Shown here: one piece after another, positions 36,301 through 46,132 of the stretch | Position numbering within the stretch: position 1 is the stretch's first letter | Layout of the letters: every line of letters starts with the position of its first letter | Source of the DNA: Prosopocoilus inquinatus | Taxonomy: Eukaryota > Arthropoda > Insecta > Coleoptera > Lucanidae | DNA: 64,000 nt | NCBI GenBank assembly: GCA_036172665.1 | Contig: CM069877.1 | Coordinates: forward strand, 12,916,501 to 12,980,500 | Direction: 5' to 3' | The notes under the pieces: generated by a model | The model's database searches: none | What the model was told of the DNA's origin: nothing | Seen by the model: the letters and a program-made list of their open reading frames with translations, nothing else | Made by a program: the position numbers and the translations under genes

Positions 36301-36920
36301 AACAATACTGCACTTATTTAAAATAAGTTTAAGGACATGACGCTTTCTAATATTTTCTTATTTTTTCATTTAATCCAATTTTAGGGGATTAATAAAGCAT
36401 GGGGTATAAAAGTCACCATGTCACTGAACATGTTACAATGAGAACACGTCACCGGGTAAAGGTTAAATTGTGAATAACAAATACGCTTACTTACGAATAA
36501 AATACTTTCTTCATGCACATGTATGCCATAGCAAACTCTCGTCAGTATCTTCGCCAAGACAAGTCCCAACCATCGAATCACTTTCAGTTTCCTGTTATAA
36601 CCGATCTCGTCTAAGATTGCCTTTATCTTGTCTTGAAGTTCTTTGGGAGAAGCAGCAAACCGTTGCTCCTCGTTTAGCTACAAAATTTCGCATGGCTCGA
36701 ATAATGCTTTGATATTTAAATAAATATTTGGTACCTTTGCTATAATCTGCTGTACTCTCGCGCTTCTGAGCACTTCGAGCTTGAGCTGTTGCGGGTCGAT
36801 TTTCACGCTGTGCTTGTAAGGAACCGTGGTGTTCAATTGCCTCGACACCCACATGAAGTTGCTGAATTCCGCGCGTCGCGGTTGGAGGATGTCTTGGAAT
36901 TCATTCAAAAGGCACGGCAT
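24374..36920 (-). CDS. GNPAT: Dihydroxyacetone phosphate acyltransferase
   Basis: Peroxisomal enzyme that acylates dihydroxyacetone phosphate, the first step of ether-lipid synthesis. Eleven exons join in frame: 36735-36920, 36495-36677, 34980-35109, 26520-26723, 26307-26458, 25499-26129, 25283-25362, 25039-25209, 24796-24971, 24642-24703, 24374-24453, giving 684 aa (human 680). The acyltransferase blocks are HRSYAD (139-144, the HX4D catalytic pair), GAFFMRR (182-188), EGTRSR (220-225) and VPINISYD (255-262), followed by [11 protein letters not shown] as in the family. The last three residues are SKM, a variant of the type 1 peroxisomal signal; the human enzyme ends AKL. The intron between exons 3 and 4 is 8.3 kb and packed with transposons. 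It is divergently oriented from OGG1. Confidence 0.96.
24485..24590. mobile_element. Foldback fragment in the last GNPAT intron
   Basis: Truncated module AAATCGTTTTTGATTGCAGT through CAGCTGTTTCAGCCCTG, lying between GNPAT exons 10 and 11. Confidence 0.7.
26147..26267. mobile_element. GCCCAATTTCATAAT MITE in a GNPAT intron
   Basis: Inverted ends with internal AAAATAAAAGTC / GACATTTATTTTAAAG, close to the acceptor of GNPAT exon 6. Same family as 20557. Confidence 0.6.
26724..28099. other. GNPAT large intron, first part
   Basis: AT-rich intron without a gene. It contains a dispersed repeat block at about 27030-27130 (TTGAAATGTACCTCGGCCAC) that recurs at 30535-30615. Open frames of 60-70 codons are low-complexity. 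Confidence 0.4.
28100..28575. mobile_element. Foldback element, copy 4 (diverged)
   Basis: Same modules as the other foldback copies (AAATCGTTTTTGATTGCAGT, AGCGACATCTTACGATCGC, CAGCAAGCATGGCCGCCTT) with more mutations. Arms pair across a centre near 28340. Confidence 0.7.
28778..28868. mobile_element. Short palindromic MITE
   Basis: 91-bp hairpin: ATCATAATCGAACTAAAGGA at the left, TTTCCTTTAGTTCGATTAAG at the right. A minimal member of the CATAATC family. Confidence 0.65.
29433..29970. mobile_element. hAT-type element split by a solo LTR
   Basis: Ends CAGGGGCGTACACGCAG and CTGCGTACGCCACTG. The flanking octamers GTCATGCC (29425-29432) and GTCATACC (29971-29978) match at 7 of 8 positions, as expected for an old hAT insertion. 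No transposase is present. The solo LTR at 29556-29887 interrupts it. Confidence 0.8.
29556..29887 (+). mobile_element. Solo LTR (332 bp)
   Basis: Starts TGTTACAGCC, ends TTCGTAACA, and is flanked by ATAT on both sides (29552-29555, 29888-29891). It contains a TATA box (CTATATAAGCC, about 29689) and an AATAAA shortly downstream (about 29742), so orientation is plus. A 4-bp duplication suggests Gypsy or BEL/Pao. No internal retroviral coding region remains. Confidence 0.85.
30950..32195. repeat. Purine-rich degenerate tandem repeat
   Basis: A-rich sequence full of AACAAAAGA and AACGAAA. Two better units are visible about 212 bp apart: AATAAGTCAATAATACGAT at 31265 and 31477, each followed by GTGCGTAAAACAAAAGA. 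Opposite-strand Phe-rich open frames (31780-32170) are by-products. Confidence 0.6.
32201..32492. mobile_element. AGGTGTGTTC MITE
   Basis: Inverted ends AGGTGTGTTCGTTTTAC and GTAAAAAGAACACACCT with ATT on both flanks (32198-32200, 32493-32495). No transposase. Confidence 0.75.
32838..33012. mobile_element. Palindromic MITE (CCCCTTATTCTATAAC)
   Basis: Foldback of ~175 bp. Left arm CCCCTTATTCTATAACTTCT and TAACGACATCGTTA; right arm TTAACGATGTCGTTA and TATAGAATAGAGGGG. Central pair CTGACCAATAA / TGATTGGTCAA. Confidence 0.75.
33013..34815. other. GNPAT large intron, unassigned part
   Basis: AT-rich with no recognisable gene or complete element. Open frames of up to 119 codons (minus, 33795-34154) have no recognisable domain and no splice context; probably chance. 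Confidence 0.35.
34816..34925. repeat. Hairpin element GAGCTTTGTCATTGGT, copy 1
   Basis: Arms ACGAGCTTTGTCATTGGT and ACCAATGACAAAGCTCGT around a short loop with ATCGGCCAGC. A near-identical hairpin lies at 63132-63256. Confidence 0.75.
35212..35590. repeat. Two-copy 180-bp tandem duplication
   Basis: The block starting TCAAAATTCAAAAGCGACGC at about 35231 is repeated at about 35411. Both copies carry CTCTCCCTCCCCTCGCGAT or a close variant. It lies in the intron between GNPAT exons 2 and 3. Confidence 0.85.
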
Positions 36921-37801
36921 TTTTTCTATTGTGAGGTTATGTCACTGCGAGATAGGTTAGGTTACACTTGCGGCAAAGATGTTTTCAGACTAGTTCCGCT
37001 TGCAAATCCTTCTGCATACTTGAAATAAATACCTCACGTGCATAATTCTATATTATTGTTACACCTTGAGCTACTGGTTTGACTTACAAAGGATTATAAG
37101 TCAAAAGTCAAGGTATTCTGCGCCTAACATCAAACACACCCGCCTGCCCGCCGCCGCTAAACACTAAACAAGCCGTATTATCATATTTACACATGACATG
37201 GTAGCCGATGTTTCATTTTCAGTCAGTTTTAAAGAGAACCTTCCAAGTACGAAAAGCGCTTATTTAATAATAGAATGATTAAGGTTTTAAGCGTAAATAA
37301 ATTACTTTCGAATTGAGCGATTTGTAACTCCCGCCCCTGAAACAAAACCAGCGTGACCACTCTTCGAAAGCAGCAAAAAACACTGTTCAAAATCTATAAT
37401 TGAATAGAAATAAATCAAGTTTTGAATAAATAGGTAGGTGAAACGATGCAGAATGCCACTTTCTCTTAATTTAAATAAATTAATCGATATACACGACATA
37501 GGACCAACCTTTAAAGTAACAATTACAGAATTCTACTATACCGGCAAAGCTATTCAAACTCTATGATTTAAATAAAAATATTGTATATTTCCGTGTAAAT
37601 TATTGTCTACTGTTAAATTATTTAAACCTTTATAAGTTACTTAATTTATTAACTCATAATGATGGCATTTTGGTGGAGTATTGTCGGATGTGTGTAGAAA
37701 TGCGTTTTCGAGTATTGGCAACGCTGATTATAAATAATGCCTTGAATTTCCAAAATTTGAAAATAAAACAGATTCTTTTACAACGGACAATTACTTAATT
37801 G
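36921..37801. other. Divergent GNPAT/OGG1 intergenic region, left part
   Basis: Holds the GNPAT 5' UTR and promoter. No TATA box or known motif stands out and no gene is seen. Confidence 0.35.
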
Positions 37802-38272
37802 TAGAGATGGGATTCCACCCGGTGCAATCGTTTGTATCGGTGGAATCACGGAATGCATCCACAATGCACCCGGTGCATTGGATGCTTTGCCCAGTTGCCT
37901 ACATTTACATGAGACATCAAAAATGCTTCAAAATGACACCAAATATAATATATTTTGTACGGACTATCGCTAGACAATTATTTTGTAACGTTAATTTCAA
38001 AAACTTACTCATTTTGTTCAGATTTTAAGCCTCAAAGCTTTCTGTTAAACTTAAAAGTTTACTATTCAGCTGTTCACCACACACTATGAAATATTAAACC
38101 TGTAAACCACTTGCAAACAATTAAATAACATCAAAGAAAGGTTATTTCTCGTTCGATTTGCGCGGGAAATTTAAATTTTTGAATGCACCCGGTACATTCA
38201 TGTATGCACCCTGGTGAATGTACCCATATGGGTGCTTTCAATGCACCAGATTCATTCTCTGGCCCATCTCTA
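37802..38272. mobile_element. hAT-type MITE (TAGAGATGGG family), copy 3
   Basis: Full length, 471 bp, with ends TAGAGATGGG and CCCATCTCTA. The flanking octamers do not match, so its target duplication has decayed or the locus has recombined. Confidence 0.8.
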
Positions 38273-38650
38273 AATTATACAGAAAATTAAGTAAATATCA
38301 CATTTTTAGTTAAAAGTGTAATTGGTAACTCCGACGCGAGATGTCGCCACTTGATCTGTAATTGGTAATGTTACGGTAACATTAAAAATAAATCACCGGT
38401 AATTGAACAACACCACTTTTACTTAAGCATCGTGTTCTAGGCTTAAATGTTTACATGTCAACTATGAAAGTAATATTTAAACGATACCATTTTGAGAAAG
38501 AACAATTACAGGAAACTGTTCTTGTTTATTTTTCATTTTTTGCTTTCCACTGTAACTCTGATTTTCTGTGTTTCATGTTGGCTGTTTTGATGTTTATGTT
38601 ATGTCAAATTGTTATCTGCGTTAGGACTAATGTATTTTTTAACGAGTTTT
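38273..38650. repeat. Dispersed ~390-bp repeat (partner at 45300-45691)
   Basis: Almost identical to 45300-45691 from AATTATACAGAAAATTAAGT through TGTATTTTTTAACGAGTT. The shared open frame (103 and 68 codons) is a feature of the repeat. Confidence 0.85.
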
Positions 38651-38885
38651 TACCGATTTTTAGAAAAATTTTGTGCAAATCGTTTTTGATTGCAGTGAGA
38701 ACCTCGAGCAGCCTCTGGACAGCTGTTTCAGCCCAAGCAGGGCTAAAATCTTTCATTATGCTTTGACAGCAAGCATGGCCGCCTTGCATGGGGGACTCAT
38801 TAGGAGCAAATCCCGCTTCAATTTGTCTATCCTACTGCAATGTTAGGTCAAAAAGCGATAGTAAGATGTTGCTATTTTAGATATA
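38651..38885. mobile_element. Foldback element, copy 5 (internally deleted)
   Basis: One AGAAAAATTTTGTGCAAATC arm joined to the module ending AGCGATAGTAAGATGTTGC, with most of the palindrome missing. It abuts the dispersed repeat at 38650 and lies about 350 bases upstream of OGG1. Confidence 0.75.
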
Positions 38886-39229
38886 ATTTTTATAGCGACA
38901 CCGCGACGTAGCTTATTTTTCCAAAATTTGGCGGAATTTCAGGCTCTGTCTGGCGGATTACTTTTCTGATGGTTAGCAACGCTGCTCATTAAGTTGGTAC
39001 TCTCATTTAAAAAGGCGGGAAAACAGAGAGGTTATGTTCAATGTCTCTGTCAAAGTTTCTGTTCAATTCTTGCCTTTATACAACAGACTTAAATGCAAGT
39101 ATGAATAATAATGATCTTTGTGATGCGATTTCTCAGTTCAATGATTTAAGTTAACCTCATTACAATAAATTGATAAGGTTCGGCAATAGAAGGATCCAGT
39201 TAATTTGTTCAAACCTTTCGGGACAGAAA

Positions 39230-40434
39230 ATGCAAGTCCCTTGGCATAAACTAACATGTAGCCAGAAGGAACTCCAACTTTTAGGAACTCTGAACGGGGG
39301 GCAAAGCTTCCGGTACTTTTTGCCGCTCGAAATCATTCAATAATCAAATTAACATAACACCCTTTTTTACAGGTGGAAGATGCAAAAAACAAACGATAAA
39401 GAACAGTGGATAGGAGTCTTCGCCAGAGGAGTATGGATTTTAGAGCAAAACGACGATCACATTTTATACCAAGTTCACCAACAACCGACATCAAAATCAG
39501 ACGAACATCACGACAATATTTTAAAAAGTTACTTCCAGTTGAGTTTCAATCTGAAAGAGCTATATGCGAAATGGTCCGAGGACGATCCATATTTTAAAGA
39601 AGCCGCGCAGCAATTCTACGGAATCAGGATTTTAAAGCAGGACCCTGTGGAGAACATATTTTCATTTATATGCTCCTCAAAAAACAATATTTCAAGGTGG
39701 CTCCGAATAAAATTTCTTCCTGTTATAAATTCTTAAGCCTGTGCGTTTGCAGAATATCGAGCATGGTAGAGAAATTGGCCTTGTTTTATGGGGAAAAAAT
39801 ATGTGAGATCGATGGAGTCGGTTACTACTCGTTTCCTGAAGTTAAGAAACTCGCAGAATCCGGAGTGGAAGATAAATTAAGGACGAATGGTTTTGGATAC
39901 AGGGCGAAGTACATTGCTAAGTCAGCACAAAAAATTGTGGATAACGGAGGTGATGTTTGGATAGAAAAATTGAGGGCCATGGATTATAAAGAAGCAAAAT
40001 CCGAACTTATGACCCTCACTGGAATTGGAGCAAAAGTTTGTGTATCATTACCAACAATTCAAGGTCAAGTCTGTTTTTCTTTTCTTGCAGGTTGCTGATT
40101 GTATCTGTTTAATGTCTTTGGGGCATCTTCAATGCGTACCCGTTGACACCCACATTTATCAAATTGCTGCAAGACTATACCTTCCGAATTTGCCTAAGCA
40201 GAAAACGGTGACTGAAAAGGTTTACAATCAAATAGGCGATCATTTTAGGAAAATTTATGGACCGCTGGCTGGCTGGGCACATACGGTAGTCTTATAAATT
40301 ACCTTTTTTTTTTAATTGTGCAATGTGGGTTATTATTTTAGGTATTATTTTGTGCAGATTTAAAAAAGTTTAGCTCTCGAGAGAAACAAGAAAACGAACC
40401 TACTCAAAACAGGAAGAAAGTAAAGACAAAATGA
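39230..40434 (+). CDS. OGG1: 8-oxoguanine DNA glycosylase/AP lyase
   Basis: Base-excision repair enzyme that removes 8-oxoguanine opposite cytosine. Five exons join in frame: 39230-39312, 39373-39696, 39753-40035, 40091-40285, 40342-40434, giving 325 aa (human 345). The N-terminal domain has GQSFRW. FSFICSSKNNISR matches the conserved FSFICSSNNNIAR block. The helix-hairpin-helix LTGIGAKVAD carries the Schiff-base lysine Lys230, the last codon of exon 3. VPVD supplies the catalytic aspartate Asp249; the 19-residue spacing equals human K249/D268. The tail NRKKVKTK is a likely nuclear signal. The donor after the lysine codon is GTTTGT, weaker than usual. The start chosen is the first ATG in frame with the family's N-terminus. 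Confidence 0.96.
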
Positions 40435-40603
40435 GGATGTTTTACGACATATTTTTTTAATATCTTTGAAGAGTTTGGCGTTCTCTTGGTGGATGCAGAG
40501 AAAGAAAATCTTTGTTTTCAAGAATTTATATGCACTGAAGTGTTCTCAAAACACTAGTTGTGATCACCTACTTGTTTCCTCTTTAATTTTGTTTTTAATC
40601 AGA

Positions 40604-40609
40604 AATAAA
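40604..40609 (+). terminator. Likely OGG1 polyadenylation signal
   Basis: AATAAA, repeated in tandem, 170 bases after the OGG1 stop codon. Confidence 0.55.
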
Positions 40610-41084
40610 TAAATAAGTAAACCTTTCAGACAGTATATTTGGTTTGTTTAGACAGTTATTTTTTTTTTTTTTGGCGTACTTGTCATTTTAATCTATAATT
40701 CAGCTTTAGGACTTTTTTTGAAAACGTATAAACCAAATGATTTTTAAAGTTGTTTGATGAAAATTGTAGGTATATGTTTTTTAAGCTCTAATCGAACATA
40801 ATTATAATTAAAAAAGCTATCAATTGATAGTGTAACGTTGAGTGCTTACAGTAACAGTAATTGACTTGCAATATTAGGTAAATTAAACATTTTTTTTGTA
40901 GAAGAATGTGCAAAAGAAATATGACCAGAAAAGTGCATTTGTTAAAAAACAATTAAAATTTACCGCCGAGTTGAACCATCCCATGGACGATACCGACTAG
41001 AGGGTATCTCATACCTCGGGTGCGTTCAGAAACTGACTTTAAGATACATTTTAGGGTACGGAAACAAAAATGCATAATCATAAT

Positions 41085-41316
41085 AGGTGCTTTCTTTCGC
41101 TCACAAAATCGTGATCCAAACGTGTTTCGATTCAAAAACAGACATTCTTTTATTTGAATCTCTCTATTTTTAAAACTTGTTTGGATTGAATTATTGTTAC
41201 TTACAAATGAACTGTCAATCAAAAATTCAAGTCAGGTGTTTTGTTGCAACAACTACAAAATTTAGGTCCAAACTATTTGAAACACGATTTAAACTTTTAA
41301 GCGAAAGAAAGCACCT
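41085..41316. mobile_element. AGGTGCTTTCTTTCGCT MITE, copy 2
   Basis: Intact inverted ends AGGTGCTTTCTTTCGCT / AGCG(A)AAGAAAGCACCT, flanked by AAT on both sides (41082-41084, 41317-41319). Strong match to 12592-12825. Confidence 0.8.
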
Positions 41317-41414
41317 AATATTAAATATTGGAATCCTTATTTTTTTAACAAAAGTCAAAAATGTAATTTGTATCCAATATCAAATTAATCAGAAAAACAG
41401 ATCTGATCCGCTTG

Positions 41415-41640
41415 ACCAGTAAGCGTTCTTTTCGTTTAAAGTGAACTGATCCTTAGCTGCGCTAATCTACCTTCCCCATACCGCTGAAGCATCGAGAAAT
41501 TTTTGGGTCAGTTTCGGTCAGTTAGGTGTTTGAGATTAGGAATTGAATAATGTATTTGCGTGTTCTTTTCGTGTCGACGTAGAGTCACTTGGGATCGGAT
41601 CACTTCGGGTTCAGATCACTTATGAAACGAGAACACCTAA
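41415..41640. mobile_element. Degenerate TIR element
   Basis: GCGTTCTTTTCGTTTAAAGT at the left pairs loosely with ACTTATGAAACGAGAACACC at the right. The interior GTGAACTGATC / GATCGGATCAC is shared with the element at 61234. Confidence 0.4.
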
Positions 41641-41715
41641 TAACATGTTTCTAGTTAAACTAACTAAGTAATTCGGCGCGAGATGTCGCCACTTGAGCTG
41701 TAATTGGTAATGGGC

Positions 41716-42992
41716 GCCTTCAGGAACGCTTAGCGGCCGAGTTGCTTACTGAGCAATCGTTTGTGAAATATTTCTAAATAACACCATACATGTATTACTG
41801 AAAAAGCATACTAAAATTATATATACCACCAACAATAAATATCTCCTCCATTGGCGATGATACATTCAAAATTCATAATGTTATTTTAAATGCAAAACCA
41901 CAGACAAAACGACACGACAAAGCCGACAAACATAAACACAAAACATTCGAGAAGTTATTCAACATTCAACTTAACTTTATGATTACATTATTGTGTGAAT
42001 ATAGCTGCATCACAGAGCTCCATCTATGAAAATGTATTGTAATTGTTCTAATAAATTCTGGCCTTGTGCCGTTCCATTCAAGGAATTCTGAACTATAGTT
42101 CAAATTCAAGTTCGTTTTTTTTGTCATGCGCACATTATCAGTTCTGAAGAATTCCGAACGGTTCTGAAATTCAATGAAAGGAACAAACCTAATTAACAAA
42201 AGACAGAAGAATTCCAGGCCGCCTTGTTATTTTAAATATTAATTTATTGTTATTCTAACCTAAAAAATCTCACAAACTGCTCTTCCAAATATCATCATAA
42301 ATATTTTCGAAATGAGGAAAAAATGATCTGTGGTCATAGCAAACAATATATAGGATGTTCCATTAAAAAAAAAAAACAAAAATTGAATTTTTTTTTTCGA
42401 TTTGCGATGCGCTTTTGTTTCTTCTGATAACTGTAAAAGATAATAGCTCCTAAAATAAAGCATCAAGATAGGGAGTAAAATAATAATAATTAAAAAAATG
42501 TACGTATGTCGTAGCGTATGTTCACATCAGACTGTTTACTGGCGTGCAGTGCTGCCAATGACCGGGAAATTTCCCGAATTTCGGGAAAAATGAGACGGTG
42601 GTGGGAATTTTACGGGACATACAAATTTGCGGGAGAAATCGGGAATTTTAGATATCAAAGCCGGTGAAAAAATTATAAATACAACTCGCTGTGTTCTGTA
42701 CGTAGTGCCCTCTGCTAGATGCGTCAAGAAACCTACCTGTCAATTTTGAATATAGAATGTCAAAAACAAAAATGGCGATCAATCGTCGAGATGAAAGCGT
42801 AAAATAAACTCATATCGAGTAAAGGAAAACAAAGGACGATCAATCGATAATTAAAAAACAAAATACCGTCGAATCAAATCAAACAAAAGAGAAAAGAAAA
42901 TGAACCGATAGTTAAAACATAAAAATATAGCAAATAAAATCGATTAAAAGAAAAAATGAAGGTCGATCAATTGAGTATATCGAAAAGACCCG
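41716..42992. other. OGG1-RFX intergenic sequence
   Basis: AT-rich, no gene recognised. From about 42770 the plus strand becomes A-rich (AAAACAAAA, GGCGATCAATCG), resembling the purine-rich repeat at 30950. Confidence 0.35.
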
Positions 42993-43112
42993 ATTTCATA
43001 ATACGACTTTAAATTTAAAGTTACTTCAACCTAAAAAAAATTCATTTGTTTCCCTATTCTTAAAGTGATTTCAAATTAAAGCTGCCTTAAAGTCTGGTTC
43101 TGACAACGGCTA
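42993..43112. mobile_element. CATAATC-type MITE
   Basis: Left end CCCGATTTCATAATACGACT, right end CTTAAAGTCTGGTTCTGACA, interior AAATTTAAAGTTACTTCAAC as in 7268. Confidence 0.55.
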
Positions 43113-43411
43113 GAAGCGAAATGAATAAAATCAAATGATGAATTTCAAAAACAACACGAAACACAAAACAAAAGGCGATCGGTGATGAAAATAAAACTAA
43201 AATAAAAATTCTGTGAAACTAAATGAATCGAATCGAGAACATTAAAGTTTAGATAGAAAGGAAAACAAAAGAGAAGTGATAATTCAATTATAAAAATAAG
43301 AGAATCGGCGAGCGATCGGTTTGAAATAAAAAAAAACAAATATTAAAAATCAAATCAAAATTTAACAAAATTTAAATTTAACATTATTAGTATATCTGCA
43401 CCTACTGTTTA

Positions 43412-43902
43412 TAGAGATGGGCTAGGCAATGAACCCAGTGCAATGAAAGCACCCATGAGGGTGCATTCACCAGGGTGCATATATGAATGCACCGGGTGCA
43501 TTCAAAAATTTTAATTAATTAATTTAAATTTTCCGCTCAAACCGAACGAAAAATTACCTTTTCTTGCTATTTTTTAACTGTTTACAGGCTTATACGTTTC
43601 ATAATCTAATAGTTAATAGTTAGTGTTAAGTTTAAGCTAAGCTTTACAGCTTTAAATCTGAACAAAACTTTGAATATGTTTTTAAAATTAAAGTTTGGTT
43701 AGGTATTACAAAATAATTGTCAATAATTGTATAGCAATAATCCACACAAAATATGCTATATTTGGTATCATTTTGAAGCATTTTTTATTTTTTACGTAAA
43801 TGGAGGTAAATTGGCAAAGCATCCAAGGCACCGGGTGCATTGTGGGTGCACTCCATGACTCCACCGGTGCAAAAGATTGCACCGGGTGGAATCCCATCTC
43901 TA
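43412..43902. mobile_element. hAT-type MITE (TAGAGATGGG family), copy 4
   Basis: 491 bp, ends TAGAGATGGG/CCCATCTCTA, with perfect 8-bp duplication ACTGTTTA (43404-43411 and 43903-43910). Confidence 0.9.
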
Positions 43903-44351
43903 ACTGTTTAGGAGATATTAATTAAATTCGGGGTAGATGAAAATTTTTATTTCCTTGTAAGAGATCGATGTTTAAAAAAAGGTTGGGAACCCCTGTTCAA
44001 CAATTGCAATTGCTGGACACCCGGTATTTAATAATTTCTTCAATGTGCGGGAATGGGAATTTTCATTTGCGGGATTTCAGACTTAATACGATTGGTGTTT
44101 GTTTTTAACCTAGAAGTATTCCGTAAAATCGTACTTAAAACGAACGCGTATTTCTAAAAACGTTATTTTCGCAATGGGGTTAAACTAATTGTTATTTTGT
44201 AAATAAAAATTACTGTCGTCTAGTGTTGTTAAATTACCGGTAATTTATTTTTAATGTTACCTTACCGGTAATGTTACAGTAACATAACCAAATTACAGCT
44301 CAAGTGGCGACATCTCGCGTCGAGTTACCAATTACACTTTACACTAAAAAC

Positions 44352-44832
44352 TAGAGATGGGATTCCACCCGGTGCATTCATTTGCACCGGTGGAATCATG
44401 GAATGCACCCATAATGCACCCGGTGCATTGCCAATTTACCTGCATTTATCTACATTTAAGTAAGAAATAGAAAATGCTTGAAAATGACACCAAACATAAC
44501 ATACTGTGCGTGGATTTTCGCTTATAATTATTTTGTAACACTTAACCAACCTAACGTTAGTTTTGAAAACATATTTAATATTCTATTCAGATTTTAAGCT
44601 GGAAAGCTTCGGCTTAAACTTAAAACTAACACTCCACCGCGGATTATGAAACATATAAACCTGTAAACCACCTGTAAACGGTAAAATAACAGCAAGAAAA
44701 GGTAATTTTTCGTCCGGTTTGAGAGGGAATTTTAAATTTGGAATGTACCCGGTGCATTCATATATGCACCCTGCTGAATGCACCCACATGGGTACTTTCA
44801 TTGCACCGGGTTCATTGCCTGGCCCATCTCTA
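44352..44832. mobile_element. hAT-type MITE (TAGAGATGGG family), copy 5
   Basis: 481 bp, ends TAGAGATGGG/CCCATCTCTA, with perfect 8-bp duplication CTAAAAAC (44344-44351 and 44833-44840). It is inserted next to a copy of the GGCGACATCTCGCG dispersed repeat. Confidence 0.92.
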
Positions 44833-44959
44833 CTAAAAACTCAATTTGACATAATCACCAACATTAAGAAATGAAAATCAAAAACTCAAAAACAAGAAAT
44901 ATTTTGTTTTTTTTCGAAAAATAGACTTATTAAGCGGTATTCTCATCTCATGATCAGTG

Positions 44960-45691
44960 TTGTGAGTCGGTAATATTACCACGTTACCTTACGGTAAATT
45001 TCCAATGTTAGGTAACATTCATTTGTTACCGTATGTTACTGTTTGTTACCTCAGTTGTCAACATAAGGTAATTTCGAGTTGCGTACTTGCAAAGCGCAAG
45101 TAAGCCAATGAAACAAATGGTCAAGGAATATTTTTGATTACTTAAGGAAAACGTAAATACTAGAAAAAAGTAAATAAATATTTTATAACCTAAAATGATT
45201 TTCGCTTTGACATTAAATTATTTAGTGGAAATACAAAATATTAAATATTGTAAACCTTATTTTTAACAAAAGCCAAAAATGTAATGCATATTCGATTTCA
45301 AATTATACAGAAAATTAAGTAAATATCACATTTTTAGTTAAAAGTGTAATTGGTAACTCCGACGCGAGATGTCGCCACTTGAGCTATAATTGGTAATGTT
45401 ACGGTAACATTACCGGTAAGGTAACATTAAAAATAAATCACCGGTAATTGAACAACACCACTTTTACTTAAGCATTGTGTTCTACGCTTAAATGTTTACA
45501 TGTCATCTATGAAAGTCATATTTAAACGATACCATTTTGAGAAAGAACAATTACAGGAAACTGTTCTTGCTCATTTTTTATTTTTTGCTTTCCACAGTAA
45601 CTTTGATTTTCTGTGTTTCATGTTGGCTGTCTTGATGTTTATGTTATGTCAAATAGTTATCTGCGTCAGGATTAATGTATTTTTTAACGAG
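44960..45691. repeat. Dispersed GGTAACATTACCGGTAA repeat and partner of 38273
   Basis: Contains palindromic GGTAACATTACCGGTAAGG stretches and the block shared with 38273-38650. An inverted relative is at 19190-19560. A half-copy of the TTACAGGAAACTGT MITE end is included. Confidence 0.65.
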
Positions 45692-45764
45692 TTAAGAATA
45701 AATTAACACCAATAAATGATATAGCGTTATGCGAATTTCGTGAGTAAGAGAGTGAAAGAGAATT

Positions 45765-45884
45765 TAATAACGGCGTTGCTAAATCAAAGACAAAGTGAGA
45801 ATATGGACCATTGACCCGTATCCCTGACCCGTATGAACGCCTATATTCTAACCTCTTCTTTAATTTAGCAACGCCGTTTCATGT
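45765..45884. repeat. Short inverted repeat upstream of RFX
   Basis: ACGGCGTTGCTAAAT at about 45771 pairs with ATTTAGCAACGCCGT at about 45866. It may be a minimal MITE. It lies about 250 bases before the RFX start codon, where the 5' UTR is expected. Confidence 0.55.
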
Positions 45885-46132
45885 TGGCAATAGTGTGTGT
45901 AGTAGTGTGGCGCCATGCATATGTGAGAAGTGTAATTACGTGCCGGGAGGCATCAACGCCGAAAAAAAAAAAACTTGGAACGAGTCGATTTCGTCGACCA
46001 TTGGAGACCAGCTGATTTGAGTTGACAATAAAATGTTCCGGTCGGATCTGCATACTGCAGCGGTACTTGTGCACGAAATCAGTGTAAGAAACTCAAAATA
46101 CGATTGAAAGCGGCGGGGAGTTGCTGGTAGCA

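Noticed and set aside
38455..38766. 103-codon frame with a hydrophobic segment, partner at 45500
   Set aside because: Part of a duplicated repeat; the downstream half is foldback sequence and there is no conserved stop.
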